Origin: Gorsachius magnificus
Taxonomy: Eukaryota > Chordata > Aves > Pelecaniformes > Ardeidae
Direction: 5' to 3'
Assembly: GCA_034008185.1 (NCBI GenBank)
Contig: CM067081.1
Span: 148,768,258-148,832,257, forward strand
Length of the DNA: 64,000 bases
Shown: positions 26,383 through 38,573 of the stretch, piece by piece
Numbering within the stretch: position 1 is the stretch's first letter
Layout: the number at the start of each line of letters is the position of its first letter
Program-made: the position numbers and the translations under genes
Notes under the pieces: generated by a model
Told to the model about the DNA's origin: nothing
What the model saw: only the letters and a program-made list of their open reading frames with translations
The model's database searches: none

Positions 26383-29300
26383 AACACACAGCTGGTGAGT
26401 TGGTGCTGGGTGGGAAGGGATCACTGTATTGGTTACTGGTTGCCCAATGTGAAGATTTGTGCTGTGAGGGATCTTCCTGGTAGGTGGCTGTGTCAGGCAT
26501 TTAAGCTAGTAGTTCTTCTTGAAGTTTGTCTTACAATATGACAGTTATCCAGATGGCCTACTATTCCCTTATCATCCTAGAAGGGGGCGGCTACCTCTTC
26601 CTTGGTATAATTTTTTTTTTTTTCTTCCAAAGAAGAGAGCTGGTCTGTTTCTTGGCCTCTTTCTTTATGTTGGTGTTCATTCAGCTTAGGGACTCTGCTG
26701 TGATCAGAGTCTCGTGTATGACAGAGCAACAGAACGGTATGTTTGCTGAATTCATATAGATAAAAGGTTTTATTTTGTAGGTCTAATGTTTTCAGTACTC
26801 ATGTTGTGGCACTTAAGAAATGGTTAGTAATGACACATTTTTATTCAGTACCTTGATACGGATTTGAGAACCAAAATATTATCTGTAACTCCTGCTGTAT
26901 TTGTGTGTTTCCATGTTCTTGGATATAATTTGCATTTCTTTTCAAATAATTACTGGATTGAGTTATTCTTGATGTGAGAATTCTGTGAACTGTTTGTATA
27001 TGTTCTTTGATCTCCTCCTTAAGAATGGGTTCTTGTATGTGCAACCAAGCTCATATTTGAACTCTTTCTCCCACTTTTGTCCTAGCTTGGGAGGGGGAGT
27101 AGACAGGAGAGGTGAAGATTCGAAAGACTCACTCCCTTATTGTAGGCAGAAGCCCGCCAAATCAGGTTTGACAAGTGTATTAAAACACAAACATCTTTTT
27201 GCCAGCATATTTGCTTGAGTGTTGAATTTTATGAACGGGAGCAGATCTAAATACCATCTTAAAACATACTGTGGACAGTGCTGATGTTCTTTTTTTCCAT
27301 CTGGTATAAAAGGGAAGCTGCAAACAATGGCAACCACGCCTTTGTCCTCCTGCTTTCCCATTCCTTGTCTGCATAATACAGAGCTAAAATAATTTCCAGT
27401 TCTGGCTTTAGCTTTTTGTGTCAAAATTGTCCTCTTTTTGCCATCTGTTCCACAGTCTTACCACTGCCCTAAACCTGCACTTTTTGATACCCGTGATCAC
27501 TTAGAAAGTCATGAACATATTGTAGCAAAGTTAATTTCTTTAGTTTTAGGTAAAAGTAAAATAAATCAAGTCCTGGGAATGAAAACAGAGCCTTTTCATT
27601 TGTTTGAATACAGATTTCTTTTAGTGTGGTTTCCTAAAGAAGAGAGGCTTATGGGATTGAGCCATTTGTCCATCTGCTTTTCAGTTCATCCTTAATAACT
27701 TGTGAACAATTTCATCCAGATTTGGTGGGGAATAAAAGTCTCAAAGGTAATTGATTTCCTTCAAGAAAACTGGAGGCTGGGTGGAAGAGAGAGACAAAAA
27801 TAGGTGTCCCCACTGTCTGCAGCACAAGCTTAACAATAATCTGTGCTTAGGCTTTTGCTAGCCAAGTTGCAAGTGTGTACTGGCTGCCTAGGTACTGCAG
27901 TCATCTCAGAGTTTCCAGAGCGTGTTACTGAGTCTCGCTTAGGCAGAAGCTGAGGGGCCATGAAAGGGAGACAAGGGCATAGGGAATGTTGCAGAGGAAC
28001 TGGAAATTAAGGGAAAGGATGAAATCAATGGAAATTGGGGCTATTGGAGCTATCAGTAGTTTTATGATTGATGAACCAACTTGCTCTCAGATTCCATACG
28101 GTACTGCAGTTCATCAATCTCTGAGTTCTTGAAGATTTGTCTGTCAAGGGTGCATCTGTGGTGTTTGGCTGGCTGTGAAATAACCAAAATATAAGAAAGT
28201 ATTTACATTGTGCTCAGAGGAAGTCAGCACTCCTAAGTGGAGCCGGACAGTTACTTTGGCAAATATTTTGTTCACTTAAAAATGCTGTTTTAAGCTATGC
28301 AGAACAAGCTGTGAATTTAGGTGGAACAAAGCCAGTAGTTTCTGCCGGAAAAAAATGGAGAAAAATGTTGGAAAATACATTCCCATAATATTTTATTTTT
28401 CCATTAGTTGAGTGAGCACTTTTAGCAAAATCAGGGTGGAAAATGTGGGGAGGGTGACTCCTATAATGGGGGTCTATTGGCATGGAATAAAAGAGCCCTG
28501 CACTTGTAACATTTTCTGCAGGAACTTGAATTTGTTAAACCAAATTCATTATGTTGTATCGTTTAGCAAATTCTCTTCCTATTTCTTGCATTCAACAGAA
28601 ATAGGGCACTGGACTTCCTTTCTCTTATATGCATTTGGTAAAATATTCATATTCCTGCATCTGTGGTGACTGTGGGAAGGAACTACCACCTGGAATTATT
28701 CGTTGCCTGTGCCTCTGTTTTTCACTGGTTTCTTTTGTCCTAGGCAAGCGCTGGAGATCCTGAGCGTACTTGCAGTCATGAGTCAGTGACAACCTCATGC
28801 TATTATTGTAAATAGCAACACGAACACTGTTCTTGCGTGCATTTTTTCACAGGCTTTGTCTTTCTCTCCCAACACTCCAGCCAAGGAATTTACAGAGCTT
28901 CTGAGTCAGCAATCAGCTGCCTCGAGACAAAACATGCAGGATACTGCAGACTTGCAGAATAGCCAACAAGGCACACAAATACCCTGGAAACCTGGCAAAT
29001 AATTCTTGCCTGCCCTTGCTTTGCCTCCTGTAATTTCCGTGATCTCTGACGTGTTGCTCGCGGGTTCCAAGGGCTTTGGGTGTTTACATCAAGAATGCAG
29101 AGTTCTGGGGAGTGACTAATTGCTGTGACTGAAGCCTCCGTATTTGACCTGTGGCCATAACTGACTTCACAGCCTGCATGAAATGGGATGTCGGCAGAAC
29201 TGCTGTATTAATGTGCCACTCGGGTTGCGCTGCATAAAATGACCTGCTTTTGCAGGTCTGTCTCCTGGCTTGGCAAACCGTGAACACAAAGCAGTAAGTT

Positions 29301-31598
29301 CCTAGAATGAAAGTGGGTTGGATTTTAACTTCAGGATCTCCCTGAGCAGTGCAGAACCAGAAGTGCCGCTTCACTCTTGTGATGGAAGAGTACAACAGAA
29401 GCGAGAGTAAGAAATTAAACCTTTGTTGTCCTTACATCTGGATATATCAGTAACAGGCTGTGGACTAACAGACTTAAATTGCCGCTCCACTGAATTTAGG
29501 TCATATAACTTCATTGCTTTTTCTTAGGAAGTGTCAGTCACCTGGAGCACTGGTGTGAAATGAGTGTTTGGGTGCTAGAGTGGGGTGCAAGAGGTGGGGG
29601 AAACATAACAGAAAATAGTATTCAACTTTTTGCTGATTAATGAGGCGTATGGCTTTAGACTATAGGTATTTTATCTGTGTTACACAGACGTGCTGAAATT
29701 ACTCCTTCAGCATAAGAGGTGATTTGTGGCAGCTCTTTATAACATTCTTCTTCAGAACAGAAGAAGAGACAGAGACCTAAAGCACAGTGTCTTGGACCTC
29801 TGCAGCAGTGCAGTGCTTACCCTGAGGTGCAAGTCTGGAGCACATGTCCAGCTTCACAACAATGAAGTTAAGATTAAAAATAAGGAAAGCGGTTAGTTCC
29901 ATCCTGCTTAGTGAGCCATACTGATATGGACATGGCATCATTATCAGCCAGTTAGAAAAACAGCTTCATGTGTACTGAGTCCTCCAAGGCAGTTGTCTTA
30001 ATAAAGTCAGAATCACATTCTCCAGTATAACCCATTGTTGTACTGTGGCTTCTGTAGGAAATTTTAGTTTTATTTTTAATAGCAAACTGTTTGTGGCTGT
30101 ATGTAAACATTTCCAGGTCTCCTTTGCTATTTCTAAACATAAACAATAAATACCGTGTTAGGGTGAAATGCAGGAGTGCCTAAATAAACTGCTGCAGAGC
30201 TGTCATACGGGAGGGAAGAGACATGAGCTGTAGTGTTTGACTTGGCTTCCTGTCTGCTGGAAGCAGGAAAAGAGCTGGTGGGAATCTAAAATGTTTTATC
30301 CAAGTCCACATATTTCCTTTTTTACCTTAATACCCTTTGGAAAAAAAACAAAGGACAAAGCATCTCAGAAATGCTTTCACTTCCATAGTTCCCACATATG
30401 TTCCCATGCTGCTCTCCTATCTGCAAAGAGAATTATTCTTTCTTAGAGAGCAATCGATTATATGTATGTACTTAGTATTATGTATAACAGGAAGAAAGAG
30501 ATTTATCATATATAAAAGAAAGAGAGAGGGGGAAAGAAAATATCTATTCTTTAAGCAAAATCTGCTATTTGTGATCCAAACAATTCATTCTGTAGGGCTG
30601 TAGGCTGCTTCTGAGGGATCCCAGAAAAGCAACTAAGAGTAGCAGGCCTCCTGTTAGCATATTTAATCTACTGAGGAGCCCAACTACCACCTAAAATTTT
30701 ATAGGGACCTGCATTTCAAAAGAAGTTGAAAACCACAGAATAGAGGAACTGCTATGAGAATCTCACCAGGATCATGCGTCAGCCACGTTTCACTCTTATG
30801 CAGCTTACTTACTAACAGGAATATATGCATAGACTCTAGGTAAAGCAAATGTTTATACTGCTTGATGCAACACAGACAGGCATTTTTTTTTCAGTCTTGA
30901 CATCTTTTCTTAAGCATTTGATTGCTATTAGTGGGTTTAACTTCTTTCTAGGATTGCAGTAGCCATCACTGGGTTTGTTATGTCACTGTACAAAAGCACT
31001 GTTTGCAAGGACTCTGACAGAGATACCAATTTGTGCTGTGCCATCCTCTTTCCTCTTCTCTATTTATCATGAGCAAAGACACATGTCCTTTTGGAATGAA
31101 GGAACCAAAACTTACTTTACTGGTGGAATACCAACTCCTGAAATACTCTGTGGTAGTAGTGTTTTTAAGACCAGCATGTAACCATTGCTGTGGTGTTACC
31201 ACAGTGATCTGGTTATCGCAGTGACTGCTACATTAGTAAGTCTATCTTTTATTTTAAAACCTCTGCCTACTTCGAAACATCACATAACCTCTGCTAGTTT
31301 ACTTGTAACTTCTCTGTTGTTCATGTGAAATGAGTTTTTATGAAACTTTCTAGGGACTGGCTCGGGTAAAGTATTTTGTGATTTAACAGAGGTGAGATGT
31401 CCCACTTCAGCTTTGGAAGGCTCTGCTTCAGCCAACTTGGGCAGGACTCCTTGGGATATTGATCGGTTGACTTACTTAGGACCGATGCTTTCTTATTTAC
31501 TGGGAATCTGGGCTCTCGGTTCAGCAGGCCTAGACAAAATTTTGGAAAGAAAAAAAAAAGAGCAAGCTCAGTTATGTTTTCTTCTTTTTATTTTATAG
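26383..31598. other. Noncoding stretch upstream of the first coding exon
   Basis: No coding exon was recognised. The block at about 28740-29400 is somewhat less AT-rich and contains two perfect AP-1 type TGAGTCA sites (28779-28785 and 28902-28908), the second within TGAGTCAGCA. This could be a regulatory element of MICAL3, but that is inference. The last bases form the polypyrimidine tract and AG acceptor of the next exon. Confidence 0.5.
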
Positions 31599-31710
31599 GT
31601 TAATAATGCTCGTAAGCCAGAGGTGAAAGTGGCTCAGCAGAGCAACATCGGGAAATCTGGCAGACTGGAAGAGAACAGCTGCCCCCAAGGGCAGCTGCGA
31701 AGTGTGAAGC
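31599..31710 (+). promoter_or_regulatory. MICAL3: MICAL3 5' untranslated part of the first coding exon
   Basis: A T-rich tract ending TTTTATAG at 31598 forms a good splice acceptor, so this exon is probably not the transcription start and at least one noncoding exon lies upstream. The leader contains a tiny upstream frame, 31606-31626 (MLVSQR then stop). An in-frame TGA at 31705-31707, six bases before the ATG at 31711, excludes a longer N-terminus in this exon. Confidence 0.75.
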
Positions 31711-31974
31711 ATGGAGGAAAGTAAGAATGAGAAGGTGAACCAGGCTCATGTTCTTTTTGACAGATTTGTCCAGGCTTCAACCTGCAAGGGGACTCTCAAG
31801 GCTTTCCAAGAGCTCTGTGACTACTTAGAACTAAAGCCCAAGGACTATCGTTCTTTCTATCACAAACTTAAGTCCAAGCTAAATTACTGGAAAGCCAAAG
31901 CCTTGTGGGCCAAATTGGATAAAAGAGGCAGCCATAAGGACTATAAGAAGGGGAAAGCATGCGCCAACACGAAG
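31711..31974 (+). CDS. MICAL3: MICAL3 coding exon 1, N-terminus
   Basis: Encodes residues 1-88, beginning [24 protein letters not shown]3 is an NADPH-dependent FAD monooxygenase that oxidises methionines of F-actin and so promotes filament disassembly; family members also act with Rab8 in vesicle docking and in cytokinesis. The start has A at -3 and G at +4, with an in-frame TGA just upstream. The blocks [14 protein letters not shown] and [18 protein letters not shown] form the helical N-terminal part of the MICAL monooxygenase domain. The wording is closer to MICAL3 than to MICAL1 or MICAL2. It ends in AAG before donor GTAAGA, phase 0. The following intron is about 6.4 kb. Confidence 0.97.
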
Positions 31975-32736
31975 GTAAGAGATTTATTGGCGGTGGTCAA
32001 GACAACTATTACCTAGTTTGTCTCTGCAATACACAATAAAAATGTCTCTAAGTAGAAGGATGTTTGCCTGGTGTCAATATAAGCCCAGGGAAGATTTAGG
32101 AATGTCCTCACACGTACTGTTTATAATATAGTCACAATTTGTTAGCATTTGACTCAATCAAAAATTATGTTTGCTACTACCAAATTTGACTGCCCACCTG
32201 AATAGGGGAAGCTAAATGGAAATCTTTGGGAATGACCAGAAAATTTGTAACTTATTCAGGCGAAGCAGCCTGCAAGTTTCTGTTTCATGTTTTTGCAGCA
32301 TCAATACTATAGATGGGTTAGAAAATCTTAATTGGTAAACCTTTAATCTTGGTAGGCTTTTTTTTCCCCCACATTTTTTTACTAGACAGTAAGAAGGACA
32401 TGAAATTTGCCGTTGGAGTCTAGATATGTATGTTTGGAAATTTCCAATTGTAATTTGAAAATTCTCATAGGTCTCTCAAGAAAAGTGAACTTTATTGCCA
32501 ATTTGGCAAAATATTTACCATTATTTAGAAAGTAATCATGTGTATTCCAGGTTCAGAGAAAAAAATGCTGTGGAAACTCATACCAATTCCTTTTAAAAGA
32601 TTGGTATGTGTGGTATTCACTGCAGGAATTCCTGCTTTTACACGCACACCCACCCCCCACATTTTTTTTTTTTACCTGAATTATTGTGAGCTGGTATTTA
32701 TGTGCTCAACCCTTGTTGGACTGTACAGTATGAGAT

Positions 32737-32878
32737 TATTTATTTTGTTGTTACTGAAATTGGTTCTTTAGGTCATTCATCAAAATATGAACAGAATAGT
32801 TTATCTTTGCAAATAATCATACACTCTTCCTTTTTTAAAAGAGGAAGATAGTGCGGAATATGATAAAATTAGAACAGG
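32737..32878. repeat. Direct repeat, copy 1
   Basis: About 142 bp closely resemble 34383-34524 in the same orientation. Shared blocks include TTTTGTTGTTACTGAAA, TCATTCATCAAAAT, GCAAATAATCATACACTCTT and GATAAAATTAGAACAGG. Similarity stops sharply on both sides, so the unit is a dispersed segmental copy and not part of a longer tandem array. Confidence 0.9.
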
Positions 32879-34382
32879 ATTCTGTCCTTCATTGAGGACA
32901 ATAGATGCTGCTTCTTCTCTTGAATATTCACTGTTTGGGAGAAGGAAATATTTTAATAGGAGGAATTAATGACTAATTCCTCAGTAGAGAACGGAGGGGG
33001 AAATATATCCTGTTTAGGATATGTCCGTCATTTCAGGTCTGTGGACTGAAGTTTAATTCTCAACTAGATATTAGAAAGTTGTGTTAGTTTTTGATTGTTT
33101 ATTGTTTCACTTTCCAGTGGCCATTTTCATATGAATGGTGGCTTTTATAATTAATTACTACAATAACATTTGGAAAAATTACTAACGAACCAAGGTCTAT
33201 TTGGTCTAGGTCTTGTAAAGATAATGCTTTCCTCAGAAAGTTTACAGTTGGTACATCAGATTATAGATAACGGGTGCATATAGATTAACTTGGAAAACAA
33301 TAAAACAATTGGACAGTGTTGGCCGTCATGGTGGGCCCTAGCTTCAACACTCCAAGTCCAACCACTGTTAAGTTTTATATTTTTCAGGCAGCATAAGAAA
33401 GGAGGGACTTTTAGGAAGATAAATGTAGTGATTTTTGTGTGTATTTAATAATAAACCTTCCAGGCACTATGGACATTGTGGGAAAAAATTAAAAATTATT
33501 TTTCTGAAAACTTGACTTCACTTTGTATTAATTGGATTCAGGAATTGGTCTTATTTTGAATGAAACCTGCATGATGGGTAGAACTGAAATGGGGTTTTGA
33601 AGGCTGTGAAATGAAGACGGGTGGCTTATGTTTCAATTAGAAAGAGACTGAGAAAGAAGGGAAGAATGTAGAGGTATTTTAACTTGTTTGAAGTAACAGA
33701 CTAAAAGACTGATTTTGCATCCGGGTTCTAAATATATCTTTAGTGGGCAAGACTGTATTTGTTAACACTGAAGAAAAGGTTGCATTGATAATAGAGATGC
33801 AACACAAAAGAAGAGATTTAATGGAAGAGTAAGTGTATGACTTTCAAAGTGCTTGATTATGAGGACATACAAAAAATAGGTATGAGTGGAGGTTGACAAC
33901 CAGCTATGAAAGACATTCAGAAAAATGATTGTGACACTTACCTAGAAGGGAAGTGATGAGGTGAGTTTAGAAGGATGTTAGAGCTCTGTTTTATCATGTT
34001 GGGCTTGAACTGTCAGCTAGGCAGCCATGAGGAGCTGTCAGAAAGGTAGAGACTTTAGCTTGGACAAAAAATAGTCAACTTTGAGTTGGAACAGTTCTGT
34101 GAGTCTACAGCACTGACAAGCTGATTGAACCAGTGCCTGTGAATGAGGTGGTGCAAAGGCAAATTGTAAAGAGATGACGGGTGAGGCCCTGTGGGAAGCC
34201 GACGGTGAGAGAAGCGGGACAAATGAGGGAAATTCTTCAGATAGTGCTCTGAAAGAATAGCTGGAGACATAGAGGAGTACTGAGTCTTGAAAGAAATCAG
34301 CAAAGGACACACTTTCAAGAAATACACATAGCCAACTGTCTATAAAACATCTCTTCAAGTGCAGTTGAAAAGTAAAAGCATA

Positions 34383-34524
34383 TTTATTTGTTTTGTTGTT
34401 ACTGAAAGTGGTTCTTTAGATCATTCATCAAAATGTGAATGGAATAGGTTATTTTTGCAAATAATCATACACTCTTGTTTTTAAAAAAGGAAGATGGCAT
34501 GGAATATGATAAAATTAGAACAGG
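34383..34524. repeat. Direct repeat, copy 2
   Basis: Second copy of the 142-bp sequence at 32737-32878, about 1.65 kb downstream in the same orientation, with roughly one difference per ten bases by eye. Its 3' edge (AGAACAGG) matches that of copy 1 exactly, after which the two flanks are unrelated. Confidence 0.9.
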
Positions 34525-37500
34525 TAAAGTGTAGCGGGAGTGATGGTTGACTAAAGAGTTTACTAGAGATTTTGGTTAGTCCCAAAGCTTAGCCTATTTC
34601 GTACACCAAAGCCAAGCTAGAGAGAGTGTAGGATGGAATTGGAGAAACAGGATGAAGAGTGATTATAGAAGTGGCGTGCGGTGATCGTGGAGATGAGATG
34701 GTGGTCAGTTAAACAAGAGAGACTCAGGGGGTCATGCATGACTCTCCCTCATATGATGATGAGAGAGAAACCACAGGACTCACTGGTGTTGGTGTTAAGG
34801 ACCAGAGAGGGGTGGGAGGGCGAAATGACTGGAGTGGACATGTCAGTGATCACGCTGAACTGGTCTCTACTAGAGGAAAGGCAGGGCTTTTGTAGCTGCT
34901 CTCTGTGTGTGGGTGACAAGAAGAGAGAGAGTAAAGGAAAAGAGTAAGGGGAGTGGAGGCAAGCCAGAGAGTAATTTCCCAGTGTTTCTAAGAAGCTATT
35001 GGTGAGATGCTGTATAGAAATGTAGGTAGAAGGGGTGGATGGTGAATAAATTAAAGCTGGCGCCCCCTGTGCCCCAACCGAGAAATGTATAGGACTGAGG
35101 ATTTGGGATTCACTCCATTTTGAGTAGTGAAATTAGTAGCTGAGAGAAAGTGAAATTTAGTTACATTTTTTTGTCAGTATGTCTTAAAGAATATATACCT
35201 ATGATGATAAATGATTTTTGTATGGCTTTGCATACAAAATTTGTTGAAATTCTTAATGTAAAGAGATTATAAATATGTGTATGCTTTTTATATTTTTCAT
35301 ATATGTTTCTGTTAATTACTTGTTTCCTATCCTAATAGTGTCTGCCATTAAATATTTATATGTAATTCCTAAGAGATAATCAGAACTATTCAAAGGAGAG
35401 GCCCTTTGAGAACTGAATCATATCTGGTTTGATATTTCCTATCTTACTTAGCTTTATATTTCTAATGTTTAATGTAGTTTGCAAACCACTGATTAAAAAA
35501 TACAGAAAAGTAAGTGTGCATGTAGAGATGATAGAATTTAAAATAAAGATTAGGGTTTTAGCCATGTTATCAGAACAGAAGTCAGGAATTTCCTTAGTAA
35601 GCTTAGCTTCTATATACTTGAGCATATACCAGTTTTGAAGTTCTCATCCTCTGTAGCGTAGCTCTTACTTGTCCATTTAAAAATTGGTCGGGGTGAAGTG
35701 TTGTGGCTGGAGTTGGGCAGTAGTTAGGCAGTTAGTGCATCACATGGCCTGCGTCTAGGTTAGCCAGAATTCAGATAATCAGCATTCATGAAAGCAAGAC
35801 TTGGACGTGATGGGTTGTTCAGATGTAAATAGTTACAAATGGTGCTCTCTCTTCATTGGTTATACAGAGAATACAGGATTTCAGTTTGCGTTTAATGTTC
35901 CATCGCTATGGTGGTGTTACTGAAAACTTAACATAATCCGTCTGAAAGATCTTGAGCAAGTGATTCTGAGGGCTGAGACTGCTTTAGTGCATGGAGTTGC
36001 AGCAGTTGCTTGGAGTCACTGACGGGAAAGGGAATAAGGAACAGCAGTAGCTGCCTTTACTTGGCATCTCATGTAGTTGCTGCTGCCTGTGAGAGGCTCA
36101 GAAGGTAGGTTTCTGTGAGAGGTCTGAAACTGGAAGAAGTGTTAGAGGTAGAAAAAGGAACAGAATTTTTTCTTCTGTTTATAATTGTGCTTAAAACTCA
36201 CTGTGCTTTATAACAACATAATTTAATATTTTTGTGATGGTAAAAAAAAAAAAGGCAACTTTGGCCATGAATTACTTCACTGTGTATCATATACTTTACA
36301 TCCAGAACACCTAGAGTCTTAAACATCACCTAGATGTTGCTAACCACATCCTTCTTTGAGGACAGGGTGGAAGGTTGTAGAGAAAAAAAATGTTTTTACA
36401 TTTCTATGACAAAATTACAGACAATGAATTTGTAATTTGATTACATAGACCTGAGTTTGAATAGTCAGTCTGATTTTAGTACAATTCCTTTGCTGTTGCG
36501 CACTCCATCATAACTATTTTATATGGGGAAAGTTATCAAAGACTAAGTCACCCACCTCAATGTGGTCTTGTTGCTTCTTGAATCCAGTTTCTTTAAAGAT
36601 TGTAGTTGTCAGATGAGCAAAATTATTACTTGAATAAATGTGATAGGCTCAGTTAATTTTCTTACAAGTTTAAAAAAAAGAAAGACTAGGTGGTGTTTGA
36701 GAGTTATACTTACCCACAGAGAAAACAATATTAAATTACAAGAATATATTAGATCCTAATTGATTATCCCTTTTAACAAAGACAGGTTGGACACCCGTTC
36801 AGTATACAAGTCTATTTTGGAATTTAATAGCTCAGTTTTAATAGCTCTGCTTGCCTTTTCTCCCATATGCCTTCAGGTGCTTGAAGCTATTAAAGAAGCA
36901 GTGCTGTTATTCTTCCCTTTCCTCTAGGTTTGGATCTCCGCCCTCAGATTTATGTGACTTCTTATCTTATACAGTAGTCTTACTTTGAATTTGCATGTCA
37001 GTTGTTGTGTCATGACTGCTGTAACTTGTACTGTTGTATTTATCATTCAGGCTTTATATTGGCAGTTTCACATCATTTGCAGAATTTATGCCCCAGTGAG
37101 TAACTGGTGAAAATGAGGCAACCTGTAAAAATTGGCATATGGGTACAACCAAAGAAAAAAGAGCTTTGCTTTGGTATAGGCTGTTTGTTAAAAGATTGGG
37201 TTCTAGTTAAGTTTTAGCATACTTAAGAATTTCTCAAAGGACTTTGTTGTCTAGCCATAAGGGTATGTAAGGATCTGGAAAATACTCCCATGACAGCAGC
37301 AGTCACCACTGTAGCAAGGCCTTTATTCTGTGGGTCTGGTTTATGCTTGACAGAAGTCAAAGTACGAAAGTGATATGACAAAATGGACTGTGTACTATAT
37401 TCCTGTGAACTCACATAACCATGCCAGCTTTTTTGGTGGACCTCAGTTTCTGTGGGTAAGAAGTGTTAACTATCTTGGGTTTTTAATCTTAAAAGAAATG

Positions 37501-38365
37501 ATCTTGCTGTATCATCTGTTTCTCTGAAAGTACTTCCAACACTAGATATGCAAGTATTTTACATTCCTAAGTTTTTTATTAGCCTCTAATAGTGTTCGTG
37601 AGTAGAGTGGAAGAAGTTATGAGAAGATGAAAGACCTTTGATATGACAAGGGTTAGGTTGGAGAAAATGTATTTTGATAAAAGTTGGCTAGTCACACAAA
37701 GACTGTATTTACGTTACATCTACTTTCCTGAAGTTTCCTTTGCTGCAATAGTAGAAGCACCAACACAGGCATAAGTTAGAATTCTTTGACTTGACTACTG
37801 TATGTGCTACTCTAAATGATGATGGTTATAAAATACTAGCATCTCTTGTATTTATCTGCCTTAGCTGTTGCTATACTACTCAGTGATGATGAGGAATTTT
37901 TATGTTACTGAAGATCTCAAGAAAGGCTGGCTCAGGCTTTGGAAGATAAGAGGAAAACAGTGCATCACTTTTTTTTTTTTTCTTTTAAAGAAAAAAAGCA
38001 CATGGATGGAATGAGGGGGAGAAGCTTTCAGAAATATTGTTGTTCTCCAGGTGATCACATAGCTTGGAGAATATGCCTTGGCATGTCTTCTTAAAACAAG
38101 AGTTTAAAAGAGGCAGGTGACTTGCCTGCTTCTCCAAACTTCTCACTGCTCTGTGATATGCTTTGTTTTCAGGTTGTAGCAACTGCTTTAACGGATCAGT
38201 GGCAGAGCATGGCAGGTAACAATAGAAAGGCTAATCTGAAATTTCAGCTTATGTTGTAGACAAAGAGCACTTACTCCTCAGAGCCCTGCGATGCTTGGAA
38301 GCTGTGGTAAAAATATCTTTTTCCTCCTAGGCCTGTAAAGTTACTCTGTGCTGCTTGTTTTGCAG

Positions 38366-38573
38366 TGTCTGATAATTGGGGCTGGACCCTGTGGCCTTCG
38401 TACAGCTATCGACCTGTCATTCCTAGGAGCCAAGGTGGTGGTCATAGAAAAGAGGGATGCCTTTTCCCGCAATAATGTGCTGCATTTGTGGCCATTCACC
38501 ATACATGACTTGAGAGGTCTTGGCGCCAAAAAGTTTTACGGCAAATTCTGTGCAGGATCTATAGACCATATCA
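38366..38573 (+). CDS. MICAL3: MICAL3 coding exon 2, FAD-binding Rossmann motif
   Basis: Encodes residues 89-157 plus one base of codon 158. It opens with the dinucleotide-binding motif [10 protein letters not shown] (G93, G95 and G98 are the conserved glycines). The second strand ends VVVIEKR; E116 is placed to bind the FAD ribose. The block [19 protein letters not shown] is a hallmark of the MICAL monooxygenase. The acceptor is TTTTGCAG and the donor GTAAGT, and the exon ends in phase 1. Confidence 0.98.

Larger units (their letters stand above)
31975..38365 (+). other. MICAL3: MICAL3 intron after coding exon 1
   Basis: A 6.4-kb GT-AG intron (donor GTAAGA, acceptor TTTTGCAG). It contains two copies of a roughly 142-bp direct repeat (32737-32878, 34383-34524). 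A purine-rich region of about 33.6-35.1 kb reads like an old interspersed repeat that I cannot name. No additional exon was recognised. Confidence 0.9.

Noticed and set aside
1..31598. Separate protein-coding genes upstream of MICAL3
   Set aside because: No frame in this part resembles a known family or pairs with plausible splice sites in a consistent phase. The frames with clear identity are the CR1 pieces.
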